Part shown: piece by piece, positions 6,124 through 10,884 of the stretch | Position numbering within the stretch: position 1 is the first letter of the stretch | Layout of the letters: each line of letters begins with the position of its first letter | Assembly (NCBI GenBank): GCA_027346925.1 | Contig: DAIERH010000063.1 | Span: 1-10,884 of the forward strand | Reading direction: 5' to 3' | Length of the DNA stretch: 10,884 nt | DNA from: Geobacter sp. | GTDB taxonomy: Bacteria; Desulfobacterota; Desulfuromonadia; Geobacterales; Pseudopelobacteraceae | Translations under genes and position numbers: made by a program | The notes under the pieces: model-generated | What the model saw: the letters and a program-made list of their open reading frames with translations, nothing else | Databases searched by the model: none | Told to the model about the DNA's origin: nothing

Positions 6124-6236
6124 CTCACACGGAGGCACAGAGACACGAAGAAACCAAGACTTATAAAGCTTGAAGTCTTTGGAGCAAAACCGTCAATGGC
6201 TTTTGTTTTTTTGATTTTCTTAGTGCCTTTGTGTGA
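6124..6236. repeat. Inverted-arm repeat, family 1, copy D
   Basis: The left arm CTCACACGGAGGCACAGAGACACGAAG starts at 6124; the shorter right arm TTTCTTAGTGCCTTTGTGTGA ends at 6236 and lacks one internal unit. The core AAGCTTGAAGTCTTTGGAGC...GGCTTTTGTTTT aligns with that of copy B. It lies 27 bases after the metF stop, in the metF-galU gap. Confidence 0.8.
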
Positions 6237-6256
6237 ACTCAGCTTGTATTTATACT
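6229..6256 (+). promoter_or_regulatory. galU: Weak candidate promoter for galU, partly in repeat copy D
   Basis: TATACT (6251-6256) is a good -10. The only -35-like sequence at the right distance is TTGTGT (6229-6234, 16-base spacer), which is the outer end of repeat copy D. The -10 is 58 bases from the galU ATG. The -35 match is poor, so this is tentative. Confidence 0.25.
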
Positions 6257-6314
6257 TCCATGACCTGAACAGTTACGAATGAAGTTAGTTTATTTTTGAA
6301 TTGAGGTAGCCATC

Positions 6315-7178
6315 ATGAAGGTCAAAAAGGCCGTGTTCCCGGTTGCCGGTTTGGGCACCCGCTTTCTTCCCGCCACCAAGTCATCGCCCAAGGAGATGCT
6401 GCCGCTGATCGACAAGCCACTGGTGCAGTACGTGGTCGAGGAGGCGGTTGCCTCGGGCATCGAACAGATCCTGTTCGTCACCGGGCGGGGCAAGCGGGCC
6501 ATTGAGGACCACTTCGACATCTCCATCGAACTGGAGACACACCTGGAGGAGAAGGGGAAGAGCAAGACGCTTCAGGCGGTGCGTGAGATCGCCGATTTGC
6601 TGGACATTTTTTACGTCCGCCAGAAAAAGGCGCTTGGACTGGGGCACGCCATCCTGTGCGCCAAGGACTTCGTGGGTAATGAGCCCTTTGCCGTGCTCTT
6701 GGGGGATGATATCATCGATAGCGGGAAACCGTGTCTGCGACAACTCCTGGACACATTCGACACGTATCAGGGGTCGGTACTGGCCCTGGAACGGGTACCG
6801 ATGGAGAATATCTCCTCCTACGGCTGTGTCCGGGCCAATCCGCTTACCGAGCGTGTCTGCCAGGTGCTGGACATGGTGGAAAAGCCCAGGCAAGAGGAGG
6901 CACCTTCGGATATGGCCATCATCGGCCGGTATGTACTGACACCGCGTATCTTCGGCTTTCTGGAGCAACAGCAACCGGGGGCAGGGGGAGAGATTCAACT
7001 CACCGATGCCATCCTCAGATTATCCAAGGAGGAGAAGGTCTACGGCTGCCTGTTCGAGGGGCTGCGCCACGACTGCGGCGACAAGTTGGGATTCCTCAAG
7101 GCGACGGTGGATATGGCCCTGAAACGCAAGGAGTTCAAGCGGGAGTTCGAGGCATATCTGCGGCAGCGGTTGGGCTGA
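6315..7178 (+). CDS. galU: UTP--glucose-1-phosphate uridylyltransferase
   Basis: This 287-residue enzyme forms UDP-glucose from UTP and glucose 1-phosphate for LPS, exopolysaccharide and sugar-nucleotide synthesis in the cytosol. The nucleotide-binding signature GLGTRFLPATKSSPKEMLP covers residues 12-30. Further marks are LLGDDI at 128-133 with metal-binding Asp, VEKP at 188-191 with the sugar-phosphate Lys190, and GEIQLTD at 225-231. Length and motif order are standard for bacterial GalU. The start ATG 6315 has GAGGT at 6303-6307. It is followed by a family-2 repeat and then a bidirectional terminator shared with the converging gene. It is separated from metF by repeat copy D and probably has its own promoter. 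Confidence 0.96.
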   Translation: MKVKKAVFPVAGLGTRFLPATKSSPKEMLPLIDKPLVQYVVEEAVASGIEQILFVTGRGKRAIEDHFDISIELETHLEEKGKSKTLQAVREIADLLDIFYVRQKKALGLGHAILCAKDFVGNEPFAVLLGDDIIDSGKPCLRQLLDTFDTYQGSVLALERVPMENISSYGCVRANPLTERVCQVLDMVEKPRQEEAPSDMAIIGRYVLTPRIFGFLEQQQPGAGGEIQLTDAILRLSKEEKVYGCLFEGLRHDCGDKLGFLKATVDMALKRKEFKREFEAYLRQRLG

Positions 7179-7194
7179 ACGGAGAAATTTTTTC

Positions 7195-7281
7195 GTAGGG
7201 GCAACCCCGTGTGGTTGCCCTGGTGGCCATGGCAGAATTGTTGTGATCGCAGCATGGGCGGCCACACGGGGCCGCCCCTAC
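7195..7281 (+). repeat. GTAGGGG-ended double-hairpin repeat, family 2, copy 1
   Basis: An 87-base element beginning GTAGGGG and ending CCCCTAC. Arm 1 is a perfect hairpin: stem GGGCAACC (7199-7206) with GGTTGCCC (7213-7220), loop CCGTGT. Arm 2 is also perfect: stem GGGCGGCC (7256-7263) with GGCCGCCC (7270-7277), loop ACACGG. It starts 17 bases after the galU stop and ends before the terminator at 7303, so it should be in the galU 3' untranslated region. Confidence 0.9.
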
Positions 7282-7302
7282 ACAAAAGACGTCATTATCA
7301 TG

Positions 7303-7336
7303 AAAAAGGCGAACCCTTCGATGGGTTCGCCTTTTG
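7303..7336. terminator. Bidirectional intrinsic terminator between galU and the converging gene
   Basis: A perfect 13-base stem, AAAAGGCGAACCC (7304-7316) with GGGTTCGCCTTTT (7323-7335), around a 6-base loop. T runs follow on both strands, five T on the minus strand and four on the plus, so it should stop transcripts from galU (+) and from the small exported-protein gene (-). Confidence 0.92.
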
Positions 7337-7356
7337 ATTTTGCGGCTGGCGCCCGG

Positions 7357-7755
7357 CTATTTCGGCTCCTCCGGCAGGACGACCGATGTTTCCCGCTTCG
7401 GCTCCCACCCTTCCCAGACGTAGGGCGGATCGATCATGGGGTCGTAGTAGCCCGGCTGGGGCACGAGGAAGAAGACCGCCTCGGTCATGCCGATGAAGCC
7501 CCGGTAGAGAGTCATGCCGATCCCCTTGAGCGGACCGACCACATACCCTGCGCCCCCCATCTCGCGCACCGTCAGGATACTCTGCTTGGGAAGTTCGACA
7601 ATACTGGTGACGGCGTTGGTTACGCCGCGGGTGAGCTTGACGGCCATCTTTTCAACGATCATCTCGGGTTGCTGATCGGCACGGGCAGCTGCCGGAAGCG
7701 CAAACAGAACAATCGCAAAGAGCAGCATGGTGGAGAGCAGCTTGGTCGTCTTCAT
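7357..7755 (-). CDS. Small exported protein, TIGR04073 (exosortase system-associated) family
   Basis: The 132-residue product has a Sec signal peptide: KTTK n-region, hydrophobic 7-20, and ARA cleavage site at 24-26. The mature part contains KLTRGVTNAVTSIVELPKQ at about 40-58, the family's LxRGxxNxxT...ELP motif. A glycine-rich, partly hydrophobic stretch follows (GAGYVVGPLKGIGMTLYRGFIGMTEAVFFLVP), then a Pro/Tyr/Trp-rich tail (YYDPMIDPPYVWEGWEP). Start ATG 7755 has AAGGAG 5 bases upstream on the minus strand; the longer open frame upstream has no signal peptide. Function is unknown; family members occur in genomes with exosortase and exopolysaccharide systems, though none is visible here. 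The glycine-rich middle may associate with membrane. It is preceded on the minus strand by polB with a 109-base gap. Confidence 0.82.
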   Translation of the reverse strand: MKTTKLLSTMLLFAIVLFALPAAARADQQPEMIVEKMAVKLTRGVTNAVTSIVELPKQSILTVREMGGAGYVVGPLKGIGMTLYRGFIGMTEAVFFLVPQPGYYDPMIDPPYVWEGWEPKRETSVVLPEEPK

Positions 7756-7825
7756 GGTGTCTCCTTTTCGGGCCGGTTGATCTGGATAACGTCCAGGCAA
7801 TGGAAGTGAGACGCAGGTGGTTAGT

Positions 7826-7854
7826 CTCTTACCACAAAGGGCCGTTGCATGCAA
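7826..7854 (-). promoter_or_regulatory. Weak candidate promoter for the TIGR04073-like gene
   Basis: Read on the minus strand, TTGCAT (7854-7849) and TAAGAG (7831-7826) are spaced 17 bases, about 70 bases ahead of the ATG at 7755. The -35 overlaps a TTGCATGCAA palindrome. The -10 match is only moderate, so read-through from polB is an alternative. Confidence 0.25.
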
Positions 7855-7864
7855 GCACGACGGC

Positions 7865-10102
7865 TCAGTCGAACAGCGTCGGCTCCTTCGGCAGGAACGG
7901 ATCGAAGCGTTTCTTCAGGTGCTTGAGCTTCTCTATATAGTAGGGGATGTTGACGTCGGGGTGGGACGGGTCGAAGGCGTTCACGGGGCGGCACTGTTCG
8001 TATGCCACGGCATCCTTCCCGGATCCGCTGATATAGTACCCGATCTGGTCGCCGGCACGGTAGGGGCGCTCACCTGCCAGGGCGATCTCGAAGGCTGCCG
8101 AGGGGTTGCGCTTTCCGGCCCGCAGCTTTTCCCGGTAGGTGGCGGGCGACTCAGCGAGGGTTTCGGTCCGTGCGACCCAGTCGATGGGGAAATCACGGGC
8201 GACCAGGCGGGCCACGAAGCGGTCGTGGAGCCCCTCGATCCCCGCGCCCCCGCCCGTTAAGAGCAGCGAGACCACCTCACGCATGAACTCCCGCAGATAA
8301 CGTTCCATACCCCGCGAACGGAGGCTGCTCCCCCGGATGACGACCTGGCCGTCATACCCCAACAGGGCGTAGTTCTTGGCCTTGTAGGCGAACATGGAGC
8401 GGTACCTGCCATCCATCTCCACCTCGATCCCCTGGGGCAACGCCTCGGAGAGCCGCTCCACCAGCGCCTGCTCCGCTGCTTCACCGTCACACCCCGCCGG
8501 GGGCCGGAAATAGATCCCGTCCGTATCCACCTCGATCGGTTCGGCTCCTTCCTGCCGCAACAGTTCCATCATGGACCTGATGGTCACCCGTCCCAGGCGC
8601 GTCACCTCGGCGGCGGCCGCTGGGTCGGAAAAGTTGTGCAACGGCGCTCCAAGGTAGCCGAAGAACGAGTTGATCAACACCTTGAAGACCTGTTGAAGGG
8701 CATCGTAGTAGAGCCGCTCCTGCTCGCTGCCGCTCCCGCGAGCCGATCGCTTGGCCTCCAGGCGGAAACGGCGCAGTTCGGCCAGCATGGGGAGGAACAG
8801 CCCCAGGGAATCCCGCGCCGGGCCAAGGCGGTAACTCAGCATGATGGAGGGATAGAGCGAGGCCACGTCGCAGTGCACGATCGGGCCGTAGACACCCTCC
8901 CGGACCAGTTCGGTATACCCTCCCTCGAACGGCTCGGCCTCTGAGGTGCGGGCCGGGATGGCATGCCCGCGGTGCAGGTATTCCCTCAGGAACAGGGCGT
9001 TGATGCGGGTGGCGTTGCCCCGCAGCGGGCAGTTCTGGAAGGAGTAGGGGAAGATGCGCGTCTGGAGGAACCATGGGTAGGCCAGGATGCGGAAAAGTTC
9101 GCGGGTCTCGGCCACGTCGTCCATGTTGTAGCGGTAGAGCAACTCCGGATCGCGCCGGAACTGGTCGGCTATTGCACTCCCCTCCAGGTAGACGCGTTCC
9201 GGCGCGGCCACCCCAAAATGGCGGGCCACCTGTTTGAGACCGTGGCTTTCCAAGCTGCGTTGGGAGAGATCGTAGTGCTGCACCAGGAAATAGGTGTCGA
9301 TGATGTGCCGGCCGTACACGTCCCAGCGGGGATAGTCGATAAGCCGTTCCGCCAGGCTCCAGCGAGAGGTGGGGGTAATGTGCGGTACCGCCCCGTTGCG
9401 CCCCCAGGTGAGGCGGATTCCATGCAGCTTTGCCCGTTTCCCGAGGTACTCCAGGTCGAAGCGGAAGATGTTGTGGCCGACGATCACGTCCGGGTCGCTC
9501 CGAAGGATCGCCTCGTTCAGGGCCGCCAGCATTTCCGGCTCGGAAAGCCGGTCGCCGCGCAGTACCGTCTCGGGGCCGTGGGAGTCCGCCAGGGCTATGG
9601 AGATGATGCGATCCTCCGGACGGTCCGGGTTGGAGAAACGGTACCCTTCGGCACAGGACGTCTCAATGTCCAGGGTCAGGCAGTGCAGATCGCGAAATTC
9701 CAACCCCTTGAACAGCGTCGTGCCGCTGGCAAGCAGGTACTGGTGGGAAAGGTCGGAGATGAACAGGTAGGGGGCGTCCGCCGCCGTAGGGGTAGTGCCG
9801 GTCTTGGAGGCCAGGAAGTCCCGTGCGGTCAGACAGTCGGCCCACGAGTCGAAGCAGAGTTGGTAACGGAAGAGTTCATCCCCCTGCAACTGCCGCACGG
9901 AGCAGGGGGCCCGGCAGCCGGTCAGCAAACCGGGATCGCTGACCAGGATGAAGGGTTGGAAGGGCTCATCGTGGAACTGTACACCCTGCCGTGTTCTGAA
10001 AAAAAGGCGCAAGAAGCGACCGGCCGGCTCCACGGCAACGATGCCGGTCCGGGGGTCATGCCCGAAGAGTTCCGGGATATGTTCAAGGTCGTGGAGTTGC
10101 AT
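7865..10102 (-). CDS. polB: Family-B DNA polymerase (Pol II-like) with 3'-5' exonuclease
   Basis: The 745-residue protein is about the size of E. coli Pol II (783). Exonuclease motifs are present in order: Exo I LTLDIET (D145, E147), Exo II GHNIFRFD (N211, D216) and Exo III YNMDD (Y325, D329). The polymerase palm follows: motif A DVASLYPSI (D412), motif B KVLINSFFG (K474, N478), motif C EVDTDG (D526, D528) and YKAKNY (573-578). All catalytic acidic residues are intact, so both polymerase and proofreading activity are expected. Motif C has Gly where DTDS is usual. The extreme C-terminus EPTLFD resembles a sliding-clamp-binding pentapeptide. The start is well bounded: an in-frame TAG lies 12 bases before ATG 10102, although no good ribosome binding site is seen. 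The likely role is DNA-repair or translesion synthesis. No LexA-like box was recognised upstream. Confidence 0.93.
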   Translation of the reverse strand: MQLHDLEHIPELFGHDPRTGIVAVEPAGRFLRLFFRTRQGVQFHDEPFQPFILVSDPGLLTGCRAPCSVRQLQGDELFRYQLCFDSWADCLTARDFLASKTGTTPTAADAPYLFISDLSHQYLLASGTTLFKGLEFRDLHCLTLDIETSCAEGYRFSNPDRPEDRIISIALADSHGPETVLRGDRLSEPEMLAALNEAILRSDPDVIVGHNIFRFDLEYLGKRAKLHGIRLTWGRNGAVPHITPTSRWSLAERLIDYPRWDVYGRHIIDTYFLVQHYDLSQRSLESHGLKQVARHFGVAAPERVYLEGSAIADQFRRDPELLYRYNMDDVAETRELFRILAYPWFLQTRIFPYSFQNCPLRGNATRINALFLREYLHRGHAIPARTSEAEPFEGGYTELVREGVYGPIVHCDVASLYPSIMLSYRLGPARDSLGLFLPMLAELRRFRLEAKRSARGSGSEQERLYYDALQQVFKVLINSFFGYLGAPLHNFSDPAAAAEVTRLGRVTIRSMMELLRQEGAEPIEVDTDGIYFRPPAGCDGEAAEQALVERLSEALPQGIEVEMDGRYRSMFAYKAKNYALLGYDGQVVIRGSSLRSRGMERYLREFMREVVSLLLTGGGAGIEGLHDRFVARLVARDFPIDWVARTETLAESPATYREKLRAGKRNPSAAFEIALAGERPYRAGDQIGYYISGSGKDAVAYEQCRPVNAFDPSHPDVNIPYYIEKLKHLKKRFDPFLPKEPTLFD

Positions 10103-10137
10103 GGCGGCACTCTACGACAGCGGTTGTTGCACTGGCA

Positions 10138-10171
10138 AGAAAAAAGGCGCGGCCGGGATTGGCGCGCCTTT
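10138..10171 (-). terminator. Intrinsic terminator after the peroxiredoxin gene
   Basis: AAAGGCGCG (10143-10151) pairs with CGCGCCTTT (10163-10171), loop 11 bases. On the minus strand the stem is followed by a run of six T (10145-10140). It is placed to end the peroxiredoxin transcript before polB. Confidence 0.82.
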
Positions 10172-10173
10172 CT

Positions 10174-10262
10174 GTAGGGGCGGCCCCATGTGGCCGCCCT
10201 TGTTGCAAACAGCGATTCTCTTGCCGGTACGTACCAGGGCAACCACACGGGGTTGCCCCTAC
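10174..10262 (-). repeat. GTAGGGG-ended double-hairpin repeat, family 2, copy 2
   Basis: An 89-base inverted copy of the element at 7195. Stems GGGCGGCC/GGCCGCCC (10178-10185, 10192-10199) and GGGCAACC/GGTTGCCC (10237-10244, 10251-10258) are both perfect. The arms match copy 1 except one base in a loop, while the 34-base middle has diverged. It overlaps the peroxiredoxin stop codon and abuts the terminator at 10138-10171, so it is in that gene's 3' untranslated region. Confidence 0.9.
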
Positions 10263-10855
10263 TTCCCGTGTTTGGCCAGGTAGCTGGCGACCCCCTCGGC
10301 GGTCGGCTTCATGGCCTCGTCGCCCTCCTGCCAGTTGGCGGGGCATACCTCGCCGTGGGCCTCGAAGAACTGTACCGCGTCCACCATGCGAAGCGCCTCG
10401 GCCACGTTTCTGCCAAAGGGGAGGTCGTTGATGATCGCGTGGCGTATCTTGCCGTGCGGGTCAAGGAGGAAGAGTCCTCGCAACGCCACCGATTCGTTGG
10501 AGAGGATGCCGTAGGAGCGGCTGATGGATTTGTTGAGGTCCTGAACGAGCGGGTATTGGATGTCGCCGATGCCGCCGTTCTCCACCGGCGTGTTCTTCCA
10601 CGCCAGGTGGGTGAACTTGGAGTCCACGGAAACTCCGATCACCTCGCAGTTCTTGGCCTTGAAGTCGCCAAGGCGCTTATTGAAGGCGAGAATTTCCGAG
10701 GGACAGACGAAGGTGAAATCGAGGGGGTAGAAGAAGAGAATGACGTATTTGCCGCGGAAACTGGAGAGGGTGATCTCCCCAAAGGTGTTATCGGGCATGA
10801 CCGCCTCGGCGGTGAAATCAGGGGCTTCCTTGGTGACGAGGGTGCAGACATCCAT
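10259..10855 (-). CDS. 2-Cys peroxiredoxin (AhpC/Prx1 family)
   Basis: This 198-residue cytosolic thiol peroxidase reduces H2O2 and organic peroxides using thioredoxin or a similar donor. The peroxidatic site is FYPLDFTFVCPSE with Cys51 and the upstream Pro44 and Thr48; Arg126 in ALRGLF fits the conserved active-site arginine. The resolving cysteine is C171 in GEVCPANW, so it is a typical 2-Cys enzyme acting as a dimer. GGIG at 94-97 is the loop that, together with a C-terminal YF, marks peroxide-sensitive eukaryotic-type enzymes; here the tail has YL. The start is taken as ATG 10855 with AAAGGAGA 7 bases upstream; a TTG at 10876 is in frame but lies upstream of that site. The stop codon TAG lies within the end of the family-2 repeat. 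Confidence 0.94.
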   Translation of the reverse strand: MDVCTLVTKEAPDFTAEAVMPDNTFGEITLSSFRGKYVILFFYPLDFTFVCPSEILAFNKRLGDFKAKNCEVIGVSVDSKFTHLAWKNTPVENGGIGDIQYPLVQDLNKSISRSYGILSNESVALRGLFLLDPHGKIRHAIINDLPFGRNVAEALRMVDAVQFFEAHGEVCPANWQEGDEAMKPTAEGVASYLAKHGK

Positions 10856-10884
10856 GTGAGTTCTCCTTTTTGACAAAAATAAAT

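Noticed and set aside
5245..6138. Minus-strand open frame (297 residues) opposite metF
   Set aside because: Antisense shadow of a well-identified enzyme; His/Gly-rich with no recognisable domain.
7195..7281. Family-2 element as the galU terminator
   Set aside because: Its hairpins are not followed by T runs, and a strong terminator with a perfect stem lies just downstream at 7303-7336.
10103..10140. LexA box or clear promoter ahead of polB
   Set aside because: Only a TTGCCA with a poor GTAGAG partner was seen on the minus strand, and no palindromic SOS-type operator could be recognised.
8963..10177. Long plus-strand open frame (404 residues) opposite polB
   Set aside because: It lies antisense to a polymerase with all catalytic motifs in order, and its own translation shows no family motif.

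Overview
The window looks like chromosomal DNA of a GC-rich bacterium from the Geobacter lineage (Desulfuromonadia). The evidence is multiheme c-type cytochrome lipoproteins behind an outer-membrane barrel gene, the CX4CH...CXXCH cytochrome module first described in Geobacter sulfurreducens, a MetV-MetF pair, and a TIGR04073-type exported protein. No species is assigned. No rRNA, tRNA or CRISPR array was seen.

Region 1 (114-2490, + strand) is a tight three-gene operon: a cysteine-free beta-barrel protein, a five-heme lipoprotein and a lipoprotein with four CXXCH plus two CX4CH motifs. The genes overlap by 4 and 13 bases. The set has the make-up of a porin-cytochrome conduit carrying electrons across the outer membrane, similar in kind to the Geobacter ext clusters. 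A small FmdB-type zinc-ribbon gene follows (2549-2782).

Region 2 (3090-7178, + strand) is housekeeping: folD, metV and metF for one-carbon folate metabolism, then galU for UDP-glucose. Their intergenic gaps are filled by an interspersed repeat with long inverted arms built on CACAAAGGCACGAAG-like units. Between folD and metV this repeat is joined to a small GxxExxY (PD-(D/E)XK nuclease-fold) gene. The 590-bp block looks like a mobile unit that separates folD from metVF.

Region 3 (7357-10855, - strand) holds a small exported TIGR04073-like protein, a family-B DNA polymerase (Pol II-like) and a 2-Cys peroxiredoxin. A second repeat family, about 88 bp with GTAGGGG ends, occurs twice, after galU and after the peroxiredoxin gene. 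Both copies lie between a stop codon and an intrinsic terminator, and both have the same orientation relative to transcription. Each copy can form two 8-bp hairpins with complementary loops, and the stems of the two arms differ by paired changes. One copy supplies the peroxiredoxin stop codon.

The coding content is mostly ordinary for this group. The less-explained material is in the two repeat families, the nuclease-fold gene inside one of them, and the CX4CH cytochrome.
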